Assembly (NCBI GenBank): GCA_000372225.1
Contig: AQTY01000023.1
Location: 1 to 32,171, forward strand
Source: Candidatus Nitromaritima sp. SCGC AAA288-L16
Lineage (GTDB): Bacteria > Nitrospinota > Nitrospinia > Nitrospinales > VA-1
Length of the DNA: 32,171 nucleotides
Direction of reading: 5' to 3'
The notes beneath the pieces are model-generated. The model did no database searches and was not told where the DNA came from. It worked only from the letters and a program-made list of their open reading frames with translations. Positions within the stretch are counted from its first letter, which is position 1; the number at the start of each line of letters is the position of its first letter. The translations under genes and the position numbers were made by a program. Positions 14,805-21,991 of the stretch are shown piece by piece.

Positions 14805-15365
14805 ATGCCTAGGAATATAAAGTTCAGGTGGTTTTTTATAGCGTTCTTGCTTATCACACTTTTTTGTTCGAGCTGTGCTTGGATAAAGAGCAATGGCCAA
14901 TGGTCATTTAAAAAAAGAGATCTTAAGAGTAAAATTCTGAAGAATCCTAATGATTATGATGCGAACTATGATCTTGGAGTCGCCTACGTAAAGAGGGGGA
15001 AAAGGTTTTCAGTTCCCTCCACTAATTGGAAAAAGGTTTTTTTTCAGTCAGCAATTCGTTATTTAGAGGAAGCAATACGGATCAGACCGAAATCAGCAGA
15101 GGCACATCTTGCTCTTGGGGAGGTTCTTGGAAACGAGAAGGTCAATGATGGTTTTGGTGCAATTAAACATACCGTTATTGCTGAAAAATTATTCGAAAGA
15201 CAAAATTATATCGAAGGTGTAGCACTTGCTAAAGCAAACAGGAAAGTTTTTTCAAAAAAGTTTTTTTCATCCTATCTATTAGGTTTTTCAAGAATTCAAA
15301 TACCAGGATCATCAAGTGTATCTTTCCCAGCATTAGCGCCGCCGAAGAATGTCCCACCTTTTTAA
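14805..15365 (+). CDS. TPR lipoprotein
   Basis: About 186 residues from ATG 14805 (MPRNIKFRWFF...), preferred over ATG 14793 because the GGATGA in between can serve as ribosome-binding site and the shorter form gives a normal lipoprotein signal. The lipobox is LFCSSC, so the protein would be anchored by a lipidated Cys. Two TPR-like units follow (NPNDYDANYDLGVAYVKRG and SAIRYLEEAIRIRPKSAEAH), which bind peptides or partner proteins. The C-terminal 60 residues (from AEKLFERQNY) lose the TPR pattern and end in a Pro/Ser-rich tail about 95 bp before the tRNA-like attachment site, so the 3' end may have been altered by integration. Confidence 0.7.
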   Translation: MPRNIKFRWFFIAFLLITLFCSSCAWIKSNGQWSFKKRDLKSKILKNPNDYDANYDLGVAYVKRGKRFSVPSTNWKKVFFQSAIRYLEEAIRIRPKSAEAHLALGEVLGNEKVNDGFGAIKHTVIAEKLFERQNYIEGVALAKANRKVFSKKFFSSYLLGFSRIQIPGSSSVSFPALAPPKNVPPF

Positions 15366-15458
15366 CATTAAGCATCAAGTGTGTGAGATTCAGAAGATAA
15401 CTGGAGTGAATCCCAAGAAAGGAAAAACCATGAATCAATTAACTCTTTTAAAAACAAG

Positions 15459-15510
15459 TGCCCCCATGGAGAATCGAACTCCTGTTTCCGGCGTGAGAGG
15501 CAGGAAACTA
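15459..15510 (-). other. tRNA-Glu(CUC)-like 3' half, candidate attachment site 1
   Basis: On the minus strand this reads an anticodon loop CTCTCAC (anticodon CUC), variable region, a T-arm with GTTCGATTC, then the acceptor 3' strand TGGGGGC-A. No matching GCCCCCA acceptor 5' strand or D-arm lies upstream, so it is not a full tRNA. The anticodon stem contains one mismatch. The 25-bp core at 15484-15508 is a dyad (GTTTCC...GGAAAC) around the anticodon loop, the layout used as crossover core by tRNA-targeting tyrosine integrases. Confidence 0.6.
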
Positions 15511-15576
15511 TTACTAACTGCCACTCCGTTTCCAACAATCTTTCAATAGCTTAAGACATTTGCCAAAAGAATAACA

Positions 15577-15628
15577 CCCCTAAATCTTGGACACTTCTTG
15601 GACACCGATTTTTAGGGGGGTTTTTTTT
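15577..15628 (+). terminator. Intrinsic terminator next to attachment site 1
   Basis: CCCCTAAATC (15577-15586) pairs with GATTTTTAGGGG (15607-15618), followed by eight Ts. The loop holds a direct double TTGGACAC. On the + strand the sequence reads LGHFLDTDF-stop, so it may also be the last codons of a lost gene. Confidence 0.65.
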
Positions 15629-15650
15629 GCTTGTTTGCCCACGTCTTTTA

Positions 15651-15686
15651 GTGTGACGCTCTTCGCTTTCTGTTTTCGCTTCTTCC
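15651..15686. repeat. GTGTGACG dispersed repeat, copy a
   Basis: GTGTGACGCTCTTCGCTTTC and the following TGTTTTCGCTTCTTCC match 21227-21262 with about six mismatches over 36 bp, all C/T. A shorter match is at 17912. All copies lie between the two tRNA-like sites. Confidence 0.5.
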
Positions 15687-15785
15687 ACAACGTATTCGAA
15701 TTGTAGAATTAAAGACCTGACTTGTGTTTCTGCAAGTCATGGTCTCAGTTGTGTTAGAGGCAGTATGTTTTAATAAAGGAAAGTG

Positions 15786-15962
15786 ATGCAAGAAAACGAT
15801 TTTATATTTTTGCAAAAATCTCATACCGTACATCTAAAACCTGATGGAGAAATCTGTAATCGTCTCAAAGTAGGGACTAAGGTTTACCTTCGTCAAATTA
15901 AAGGCGAGTGGACAAATATTAGTTGGAGAAATGGAAAAAAGAAAGGATGGGTTAAACTTTAA
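15786..15962 (+). CDS. 58-aa SH3-like small protein
   Basis: ATG 15786 preceded by AGGAAAGTG. The peptide (MQENDFIFLQKSHTVHL, then GTKVYLRQIKGEWTNISW, ending GWVKL) has the rhythm of a bacterial SH3 domain: short beta strands, a GxW-type turn and a final GWV strand. No signal peptide, so it is probably cytosolic. It lies just inside attachment site 1 and 77 bp before the SemiSWEET gene. SH3-like domains bind peptides or cell-wall pieces; here the partner is unknown. Confidence 0.6.
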   Translation: MQENDFIFLQKSHTVHLKPDGEICNRLKVGTKVYLRQIKGEWTNISWRNGKKKGWVKL

Positions 15963-16039
15963 CCCTGTATAGATAAATCCAATATAAAATAAGGAGGGAA
16001 GGTAGTTTTGTTAGTGGATTTAAATAAAGGGGGCTGTTT

Positions 16040-16303
16040 ATGAGTTTAGCTTTATTTTTGGGATATTTTGCAGGGTTCTTAACCACAGTCGCACTTGTAC
16101 CTCAGGTGATTAAGACATGGAAAACAAAATCCGCTGATGACTTTTCATTAGCGATGCTTTTAATCTGGTGCACAGGAATTGTGTGTTGGGTTGCCTATGG
16201 GTTTCTACTGAACGCTGTTCCAATCATTTTATGGAATTTAGCTACTTTCTTTATGGGGGGAGCCATTTTGGTAATGAAATTAAAATTCAAGGGGGCGTTA
16301 TGA
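16040..16303 (+). CDS. SemiSWEET-type PQ-loop sugar transporter
   Basis: 87 residues, three TM helices, the PQ-loop motif VPQVIKTWKTKSADDFSL, and a WxxYG-like end of helix 2 (CWVAYGFLL). This is the bacterial half-SWEET, which dimerises to carry sugars across the inner membrane by facilitated exchange. ATG 16040 is preceded by AAAGGGGGCTGTTT. Its TGA overlaps the ATG of the next tiny gene (ATGA), so the two are translationally coupled. Confidence 0.9.
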   Translation: MSLALFLGYFAGFLTTVALVPQVIKTWKTKSADDFSLAMLLIWCTGIVCWVAYGFLLNAVPIILWNLATFFMGGAILVMKLKFKGAL

Positions 16304-16401
16304 GTGATAAATATTTAAAGGTTATTCTTGTTTCTGCGGTAGGTGGATTATATATGATTGCGTATTCTCTGTTTTATATTGGTGGTCGCATTAGCATGTA
16401 A
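16300..16401 (+). CDS. 33-aa single-TM protein coupled to SemiSWEET
   Basis: Starts at ATG 16300, overlapping the SemiSWEET stop by four bases. The peptide begins MSDKYLKVILVSAVGGLYMI and has one hydrophobic helix ending AYSLFYIGGRISM. The tight overlap suggests fixed stoichiometry with the transporter or co-insertion. Unknown function; too small for most annotation pipelines. Confidence 0.65.
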   Translation: MSDKYLKVILVSAVGGLYMIAYSLFYIGGRISM

Positions 16402-16436
16402 TAGATAAAACCAACTTATTAAAGAAGGAGGAACCA

Positions 16437-16616
16437 ATGGATTTAATGAGAGATCACTTTTTCGCAGGGCTTGGTGCGGTAGGAATGTTTTTGGTTATCT
16501 ATGCGGGAGTTCTTGCATTCTTTCTACCGTTCTATGTTATGGGAATATATAACCAAGCTAAAAAAAATAAACAAGAATCTACAGACAATGATGAGTTTAT
16601 CAGCCGATACTCTTGA
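16437..16616 (+). CDS. 59-aa single-TM protein
   Basis: ATG 16437 has an excellent AAGGAGG 5 nt upstream. The sequence is MDLMRDHFFAGLGAVGMFLV, continuing through a long hydrophobic helix (IYAGVLAFFLPFYVMGIY), then a polar, acidic tail (NQAKKNKQESTDNDEF). It follows the 33-aa ORF by 35 bp, making a SemiSWEET-33aa-59aa operon. Function unknown; a membrane accessory protein is a reasonable inference. Confidence 0.7.
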   Translation: MDLMRDHFFAGLGAVGMFLVIYAGVLAFFLPFYVMGIYNQAKKNKQESTDNDEFISRYS

Positions 16617-16676
16617 CCAAAAAAGCAGATCTTTATTTAATGTATAATTCTATGTTTCTAAAATCACCTCTTAGCT

Positions 16677-17852
16677 ATGAAAACGCCTTCCCAATTTTCC
16701 ATGAAATTAAAAGTATTTCTGCCTTTTTTTCCTATCCGCTTCATAACTGCGGGAATGCTTTTTATTCTTACAATTTCCCCGCAATTTATTTCGGCCGAAA
16801 AAAAAATACCCCTGTTGGACTCTTTACAACTATTAACACCTAAAGACATCAAGGTAACGATATTTGCTAAGGGTGTAAATCGAGCGAGGCATATGGCATT
16901 TGATGATCAGGGAGTTTTATTTCTCAGTCAATCTATAGAAGGGAAGGTCGTTGCATTACCTGATTTTGATAAAAATGGTAAAGCGGATCAAAGTGTCGCT
17001 ATCATTTCTGGTCATAGGGCTCCACATGGATTGGCATTTGTGAGAATTAAGGATAATTATTATCTTTATGTTGCTGAAGAAACTAAGGTCATTCGGTTAA
17101 AGCGTACTCACAAGCCATTTACCTATGGAACGCCCGAAACCGTAATTGATGATATTCCAAGCGGTGGACACTACACGCGAACCATAAAAATTAAAAGCGA
17201 TAAGCTATATTTATCTATTGGATCATCATGCAATGTTTGTATTGAAAAAAACCCTCTACGCGCGGCAATTTCACGCTTCAACCTAGATGGTTCGGGTGGT
17301 AAAGTTTTTGCGAAAGGTCTACGTAATTCAGTTGGAATTGAGTTTTCCCCTTACTCTGGTGAATTATGGGGTGTTAACAACGGGCGTGACATGCTGGGAG
17401 ATCATCATCCTGAAGAAGAACTAAATATCATTAAGAATGGAAAGCACTATGGTTGGCCTTATTGCTACGAGTCTCAAGTTTTTGATCAAGATTTTGGAGT
17501 AAATTTTGATTGTCCAAAAACAGAGGTTCCTGCCTACACCTTTGTGGCCCACATGGCTCCTCTTGGACTTGCTTTCTATCAAAAAGGAGCCCTCCCAAAA
17601 CGCTATAACCATAGCGTATTTATTGCGTTTCATGGCTCATGGAACCGATCTATCCCTGCCGGGTACAAGGTGGTCCGCTTAAAACTTGATCCGATGGGGA
17701 ACATTGTTTTTCATGAAGACTTTATAAGCGGGTGGTTGAAAAAAAATGGTTCTCCAAATGGTAGGCCGGTCGACATAGAATACTCCCCTGAAGGAGAGCT
17801 TTATCTTTCTGACGACTTTCTGGGAGTAGTCTACAAAATAAGCGCCAATTAA
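16677..17852 (+). CDS. Secreted sorbosone/glucose-dehydrogenase-like beta-propeller
   Basis: 391 residues with an N-terminal signal peptide (about 1-40, hydrophobic FITAGMLFILTISPQF). The rest is the soluble glucose/L-sorbosone dehydrogenase type six-bladed propeller: RHMAFDDQGVLFLSQS, HGLAFV, YLYVAEETKVIRL, FAKGLRNSVGIEFSP, GELWGVNNGRDMLGDHHPEEELN, GKHYGWPYCYE, FIAFHGSWNRS and GRPVDIEYSPEGELYLSDDF. Such enzymes oxidise sugars with PQQ in the periplasm; many relatives are uncharacterised and PQQ use cannot be shown here. SSCNVC may form a disulfide. It lies 60 bp after the SemiSWEET operon, so a role in sugar handling is an attractive inference. Confidence 0.85.
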   Translation: MKTPSQFSMKLKVFLPFFPIRFITAGMLFILTISPQFISAEKKIPLLDSLQLLTPKDIKVTIFAKGVNRARHMAFDDQGVLFLSQSIEGKVVALPDFDKNGKADQSVAIISGHRAPHGLAFVRIKDNYYLYVAEETKVIRLKRTHKPFTYGTPETVIDDIPSGGHYTRTIKIKSDKLYLSIGSSCNVCIEKNPLRAAISRFNLDGSGGKVFAKGLRNSVGIEFSPYSGELWGVNNGRDMLGDHHPEEELNIIKNGKHYGWPYCYESQVFDQDFGVNFDCPKTEVPAYTFVAHMAPLGLAFYQKGALPKRYNHSVFIAFHGSWNRSIPAGYKVVRLKLDPMGNIVFHEDFISGWLKKNGSPNGRPVDIEYSPEGELYLSDDFLGVVYKISAN

Positions 17853-17911
17853 AAGAGCAAAATTCTTCGCACCCTTGCCCTGACACAAGCTTTATTTTGT
17901 TCCCGTCTTTT

Positions 17912-17931
17912 GGTATGACGCTCTTTTCTTA
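17912..17931. repeat. GTGTGACG dispersed repeat, copy b (partial)
   Basis: GGTATGACGCTCTTTTCTTA, preceded by CCCGTCTTTT as copy a is preceded by CCACGTCTTTT. It lies in the short space between the convergent propeller gene and the barrel fragment. Confidence 0.35.
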
Positions 17932-17949
17932 TCGTTTTTAAAACTTAAG

Positions 17950-18396
17950 TTAAAACTTTAATTTGATTCCCGGCGCAACACCAAAACCTTTTAACCAAGG
18001 GATATCTTCCCCAAATCCATTGTAGCGAAATTCCAGGACTATATCCAGATCGTTATTAACCAAAAAATTCAGCTGTGACTCAGTAACCCACTTTGGTTTC
18101 CCATCACGGTCAAAATTGTAATCAGAAAATCCAGTAAGGAACAAGCGTGACGTAAATCCTAAACGATAAGCAATACTTGTTTGTTGTCCTCTTTCAAAAG
18201 TTTCTATGGGGAGATAGAGCCATCTCATCCAACTCGTCTTGTCAAAAAGCATAGCCAGGGAGTGGTGATAGGTCAGCCCATATCGTAGGATTGTGGTATT
18301 TTTTCCATTACGCCCGTTATATTCCACATCAAATCCCAAACCTCTAATTCCCAACACCCACTCAGGGTCAAATTTTCTACGCAAGCGGTATTCCAT
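17950..18396 (-). pseudogene. C-terminal fragment of an outer-membrane beta-barrel protein
   Basis: 148 codons. The alternating pattern (TTILRYGLTYHHSLAML, TSIAYRLGFTSRLFL, QLNFLVNNDLDIVLEF) and the final ...GIKLKF with terminal Phe are typical of an outer-membrane barrel recognised by BamA. No signal peptide; the frame is closed by TAG just upstream of the ATG, with no ribosome-binding site. So the N-terminal strands are missing. A second minus-strand frame over 18273-18557 does not carry a recognisable missing part. Probably truncated when the neighbouring glycosyltransferase segment arrived. The stretch 18397-18598 holds no gene I can support; it contains TTC-rich simple sequence at 18588-18612. 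Confidence 0.6.
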
Positions 18397-18598
18397 ATGG
18401 GAAGAGATAAAGCCATGCTATACGGCGCACCCAAAAGATCCAGAAAAATTAATCCATCCTCGCTTAGAAAAAGAAAGAAAAAACAAGACACAAATAGAAA
18501 GGAGCGCGTAAGTACTGGTAAAAATGGGGCTAAGGCACGGTGGGAACCGGATAGCAAAGCTAAAGATTTGCCATTGGCAAAAAATAGCTCTTCTTCTT

Positions 18599-20890
18599 CT
18601 ACTTCTTCTTCATCTGCATCGTGGTTTTAAACACTGCAAATACTTTACTGTTTTCCCCCTTGCTCAGGGGAGGGATCAAAGGTTCTATTGTTAGTAACCG
18701 AAGCTGTTTCCGAAGGGCGGCCCAGATCCGCTGTGTTCCAGGGTCTTCGGAATGTGCGGATTCCCGATAACGGGTGAGGTGAATCCAGGCAAACACCGGC
18801 CGGTTGGTCGATAAATAAAAATCCGCGAGGCGCTGGTGGATTTCCGCATCTTGCGGATGAATCAGCAATCCCTCATAAAAAGCCTCCATCGCCTCTTGCA
18901 AACGGTCCAGTTGAAGCAACATCAGTCCCTGCTTTAAAAACCGGCCGGAATCGAAATCGTTCGATGCGTTTAAAAGTTCATAGGCTGACGCCGCTTCCTT
19001 CAGGCGTCCGGCGGTAACCAGGGCTTCCGCCACCTCGACCGTCACAGCGTTCTGGGGCGGTTCTGTTTCCTTGAACTGGTTTTGGCGCTTTATTTGCTCC
19101 CGTAAAATATTTGCGGTCAATGCATCCGTCTCCATGGCCAGCCAGCCTTTGAGTCCCGGCAGAATGCGGGCGGGTCCAGCGCCGTCCCGCATGAGCACCT
19201 GCGTCAAGCGTTTATAAAGGAGTTTGTCCTCAGGATGGGCCGCGATCCCCGCACGCAGAATGCGAATGCCCTCCCGGTCCCGCTGGTTTATCAACTCCAT
19301 TCTCGCCAAAATCCGGAACGAAGCCGAGCTCAGTGGATGGACCAAATACGACCGCTCCAGGGCCTTCCAGGCGCCGAACTCGCGACCCTCCTGCCACAGA
19401 TACAATGCGTACAGATTGTAAATCGTCGTAAGCAACGTTCTTCCATAGACCGGGTCGGCGCCCGACCCCACTTCCACGTTGTAGCACTCGCGTCCATATC
19501 CCTCGGCTTTAGCGAGATCGAATCTCGGTTCATTTTTGAAATAGGCAATACCGAAATTGCAGAAATCCATCTGCCTGACCGGATTTGCATTCCCCGGAAT
19601 CCGAAAAACGTAAAGCAAGACGCCTGCCAACAGGACCGTACCCCAAACGGTTACGAAACGCTTTTGCCTCAACCATTCAACCACCGAATCGAGCGCGTAG
19701 GCGGCGAAGATGATCAGATAAGGCGCCGCCGGAACCCGGAACCGGGCCACGATGTGAAACAGGACCACCGAGAGAATCATTCCCGCGGCGAATCCGTGCA
19801 ACAAAAAAACATCTTTTTTGTTTTTAATCGCTAACGCGATTCCAATCAAACCCAGTGCGGAATATAGAGCGAAGTGGTTTAAAAGAAACGGCAGGAGGAT
19901 GGATGACTCCCGGTAAAGATAAACGGAAATGTTGGAAGGGGCCTCTAAGTCGTTGAAAAAATAATATAGTTTGCGCAGATAAAGCGCCGCAAACTCCAGC
20001 GGATGCTCGAGGATTTGCCCAAGCCACGCCGTAATCACGGCACCATACTCCATCGCATGGTTGCGTTCGAACGTAGCGACCACCCCCGGCTGGAAACCGA
20101 AACCGGAATAGGAAATAAAATTGCCGGCGATAAAGGCGACCGGACCGCTGGCGTCGAAAAAAACGAAACGACCGTGAACTATATAGGCTTGCGCTAGCAG
20201 GGGAAGAAAAGAAATCACCAGCGTTCCCGCAAAAGCCGCCCAATACCGCATCCGTTCAACAGACGCTTCCCGTAGGAAAACGGTACGATGCAGATAATAA
20301 ACCACGAAGGGGAGGCAAAGGATGGTATTGGGCCGCGACTGGAAAAACAAAGAAAGTGCCAGCGCCGCCAGGACTAGTTTTCCTGAAGAAAGCCGTGCGC
20401 TCTGCAAACGCATTAAAAGGTAACAAGACAACAAACCGAGAAACGTGATGAACGACACTCTTAGGATGGTGCCTTCATAAACGATTTCAGTTGTGTACAG
20501 AGCAAAACCTAAATAGGCTAACATCGCCACCCGCGCCCCGAAGCTTTCCCGCGCGATCAAATAAACGAGGACCGAAGCCAGCGCCCCCATGACGAACTGG
20601 ATCGAGTAGATGGCGTAGAAATTTCGGCCGAAGATATAATAAATAACTCCAAGAAAATATTTGTACAACGGTGAATAGCTGTTATTCGCCGACCGCGCCA
20701 GCCAGTCGCCTTGAGAAAAGGCGAGCGCCCCCTGATCGAAATTATAATGATCCATCACCGACAGTACAGTGTCGAACATTGGGATACGGGAAAGTTCGAA
20801 CAGATAAATCAGGCGAATGGCAAGCGCCAGAAAAAACAGAATCGACAGAATAATATATGAACGGGATCGGGTTTCGGTCATGTTAGTCAA
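18599..20890 (-). CDS. GT-C (PMT/ArnT-like) membrane glycosyltransferase with C-terminal TPRs
   Basis: 763 residues. The N-terminal ~420 hold about ten TM helices, with an acidic first loop (MFDTVLSVMDHYNFDQGALA) as in lipid-linked-sugar transferases, and SQGDWL plus SPLYKYFLGVIYYIFG of the PMT_2/glycosyltransferase 39 family. Residues about 480-740 form TPR-like helices (ALERSYLVHP, GIRILRAGIAAHPEDKLLYK, EAMEAFYEGLLIHPQDAEIHQRLADFYL split over repeats). It would move a sugar from a polyprenyl carrier to a periplasmic acceptor. The gene is clearly GC-rich while everything around is AT-rich, so it was probably acquired. The last residues (PLIPPLSKGENS then KTTMQMKKK) look like read-through into a PPLSKGE-coding intergenic repeat common in some genomes, so the native C-terminus may have ended earlier. 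Confidence 0.85.
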   Translation of the reverse strand: MTNMTETRSRSYIILSILFFLALAIRLIYLFELSRIPMFDTVLSVMDHYNFDQGALAFSQGDWLARSANNSYSPLYKYFLGVIYYIFGRNFYAIYSIQFVMGALASVLVYLIARESFGARVAMLAYLGFALYTTEIVYEGTILRVSFITFLGLLSCYLLMRLQSARLSSGKLVLAALALSLFFQSRPNTILCLPFVVYYLHRTVFLREASVERMRYWAAFAGTLVISFLPLLAQAYIVHGRFVFFDASGPVAFIAGNFISYSGFGFQPGVVATFERNHAMEYGAVITAWLGQILEHPLEFAALYLRKLYYFFNDLEAPSNISVYLYRESSILLPFLLNHFALYSALGLIGIALAIKNKKDVFLLHGFAAGMILSVVLFHIVARFRVPAAPYLIIFAAYALDSVVEWLRQKRFVTVWGTVLLAGVLLYVFRIPGNANPVRQMDFCNFGIAYFKNEPRFDLAKAEGYGRECYNVEVGSGADPVYGRTLLTTIYNLYALYLWQEGREFGAWKALERSYLVHPLSSASFRILARMELINQRDREGIRILRAGIAAHPEDKLLYKRLTQVLMRDGAGPARILPGLKGWLAMETDALTANILREQIKRQNQFKETEPPQNAVTVEVAEALVTAGRLKEAASAYELLNASNDFDSGRFLKQGLMLLQLDRLQEAMEAFYEGLLIHPQDAEIHQRLADFYLSTNRPVFAWIHLTRYRESAHSEDPGTQRIWAALRKQLRLLTIEPLIPPLSKGENSKVFAVFKTTMQMKKK

Positions 20891-21110
20891 ACCGGTTTTG
20901 GAGAAGAGAAAACTACCACACCATAATTTGCCTCGATGGTTAGATCAAGCGGAAAAAGAAACGAGACAAGGAAAAAAGGAAGATCAAGATTTGCAAATTA
21001 TGTAAGCAGTTTTTTTCATCCTGGCGCAAGACGCAGGAATTTTGTAAGCCAGTCTGTAATAAGGTCTATCACCAACGAGAAAAACTTTTCCCTAGTGTCG
21101 AGACAAAAAA
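20891..21110. other. Spacer upstream of the glycosyltransferase
   Basis: 220 bp, purine-rich on the + strand, without a gene. The promoter of the reverse-strand glycosyltransferase should be here; no clear -35/-10 pair stands out. Confidence 0.3.
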
Positions 21111-21320
21111 ATGGTAGAGTCCGCAGTTGAAAGTTCAAAGGTAGTCGCCTTTTCGGTAGACAAGGATATGGCGACACAACGAATCAAGGTTTTATTAGAC
21201 CAGCTGCGTGAGGAATTAGAAAGGGGGTGTGACGTTCTTTGCTTTCTGCTTTTGCTTTTTCCAAGCAAAGTCACGTTTACGTTAGATGGATTAACCGTCC
21301 ATGGGCGACATCTGCGTTAG
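21111..21320 (+). CDS. Short ORF, probably a truncated phage or island gene
   Basis: 69 codons. The first 40 residues look protein-like (VVAFSVDKDMATQRIKVL then LDQLREELERG). After that the sequence becomes CDVLCFLLLLFPSK, exactly where copy c of the GTGTGACG repeat begins, and it ends antisense to the zinc-ribbon gene. No ribosome-binding site. I read it as an N-terminal remnant whose 3' part was replaced by the repeat. Function unknown. Confidence 0.3.
   Translation: MVESAVESSKVVAFSVDKDMATQRIKVLLDQLREELERGCDVLCFLLLLFPSKVTFTLDGLTVHGRHLR
21227..21262. repeat. GTGTGACG dispersed repeat, copy c
   Basis: GTGTGACGTTCTTTGCTTTC and the following TGCTTTTGCTTTTTCC match copy a at 15651. It interrupts the 21111 reading frame. 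Confidence 0.5.
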
Positions 21321-21591
21321 ATGGATTAAACAGTCCACAGGCGACATCTATCTTTTTATAAAAAAGATCCTGATATTCACTAAAAATTAATTCAAATTCT
21401 TGCAGTTCAACATCTTTTTCTTTCAAAAATGTCATCAACTGTTTTCTTAAACGAGTTCCATCTGTCCTGTCATACAGTTGGTGACAGTTAACACAGTACC
21501 TAGCACTACTAAATGTAGACAGGAGTGTGTCAGTTAATCCGCAACGAGGACAATTTGAACCTTCGTGCTCTTGTTCTAATGTAAAAAACAT
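21277..21591 (-). CDS. Zinc-ribbon protein with duplicated 3' end
   Basis: 104 residues with AAGGAG 7 nt before the ATG. The zinc ribbon has CPRC near 14-17 and CVNC about 17 residues later. A charged helical part follows (TRLRKQLMTFLKEKDVELQEF). The last 23 codons come from two tandem copies of a ~35-bp unit (GATGTCGCC...CCATCTAACG), reading DVACGLFNPSNA then DVAHGRLIHLT. Small zinc-ribbon proteins like this occur in phages as DNA- or RNA-polymerase-interacting factors; the role here is unknown. The 86-bp repeat copy 1 forms its 5' upstream region. Confidence 0.65.
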   Translation of the reverse strand: MFFTLEQEHEGSNCPRCGLTDTLLSTFSSARYCVNCHQLYDRTDGTRLRKQLMTFLKEKDVELQEFELIFSEYQDLFYKKIDVACGLFNPSNADVAHGRLIHLT

Positions 21592-21672
21592 TGTTAACTC
21601 CTTAATGGTTTTTATCTTTATGTTCTATTGGTATTGCAAATTGTGTTCCATACATTTTCCTATCGAAGGGAA

Positions 21673-21758
21673 GGTTTGTTAACACCTTTAAATAAAATAG
21701 TTTAAGGTGCTTGGTCGATTAGACCATTTGGGGGTCGCAGCGGGCGAAAAACAGCTAG
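21673..21758. repeat. 86-bp structured direct repeat, copy 1
   Basis: Aligns without gaps to 26621-26706, roughly 85% identical. It contains an imperfect dyad (ACCTTTAAA...TTTAAGGT), then GGTC-GATTA-GACC, then GACC...GGTC (competing with the former), then the fully conserved GGTCGCAGCGGGCGAAAAAC and AGCTAG. The loops differ between copies while the arms are kept. Confidence 0.75.
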
Positions 21759-21786
21759 GTTTTTGACACGGGAGTTAGTGCACTTT

Positions 21787-21924
21787 ATGAAAAAACCAGA
21801 AGCTTCATTGGATATGCTTTTAAAAAGATACGGTCATTTTACGGATCAGAGTCGGCGAGAAGCGATCTTAAAATTCGATAGGGGGTGCACAAATGGTGCA
21901 CAAGCCCAAATTGCGGTTGGCTAA
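21787..21924 (+). pseudogene. C-terminal tail of a tyrosine recombinase (integrase)
   Basis: The reading frame gives EASLDMLLKRYGHFTDQSRR then EAILKFD and a short GCTNGAQ tail. This matches integrase ends of the type xTLxRYGHLxPxxxxEAxxxLD, where the Y of RYGH is the nucleophile. The rest of the enzyme (Arg/His/Arg box) is absent; upstream the frame runs back only to 21706 through repeat copy 1. It ends 16 bp before the tRNA-like attachment site, the normal place for int. Confidence 0.6.
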
Positions 21925-21939
21925 GTCATTGATAAATCG

Positions 21940-21991
21940 TGACCCTACGGGGAATCGAACCCCGGTTTCCGGCGTGAGAGGTCGGAAACTG
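21940..21991 (-). other. tRNA-Glu(CUC)-like 3' half, candidate attachment site 2
   Basis: Minus strand: anticodon loop CTCTCAC, T-arm CGGGG-TTCGATT-CCCCG (five perfect pairs), acceptor 3' strand TAGGGTC-A. The acceptor 5' strand and D-arm are missing. The 25-bp dyad at 21965-21989 differs from site 1 by only two bases, next to the loop. T-stem bases differ from site 1 but still pair, so the two halves come from different working tRNA genes. Confidence 0.6.

Noticed and set aside
15459..15560. Complete tRNA-Glu gene
   Set aside because: No D-arm and no acceptor 5' strand complementary to TGGGGGC; the anticodon stem also has a mismatch. Only a 3' half.
18273..18557. 94-codon reverse frame as the missing N-terminus of the barrel protein
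   Set aside because: It overlaps the barrel fragment in another frame and reads Leu/Phe/Trp-rich sequence without barrel pattern or signal peptide. A frameshift joining is not supported by the alignment of strands.
19235..19834. 199-codon + strand frame opposite the glycosyltransferase
   Set aside because: Antisense shadow of a GC-rich gene; Pro/Arg-rich translation with no family pattern. The reverse-strand GT-C protein explains the region.
21269..21330. GTTAGAT/ATCTAAC pairs as integron attC sites
   Set aside because: The core GTTRRRY is present twice, and also at 25945, but no properly spaced inverse core and no palindromic L boxes lie between. No integron integrase or cassette array is present.
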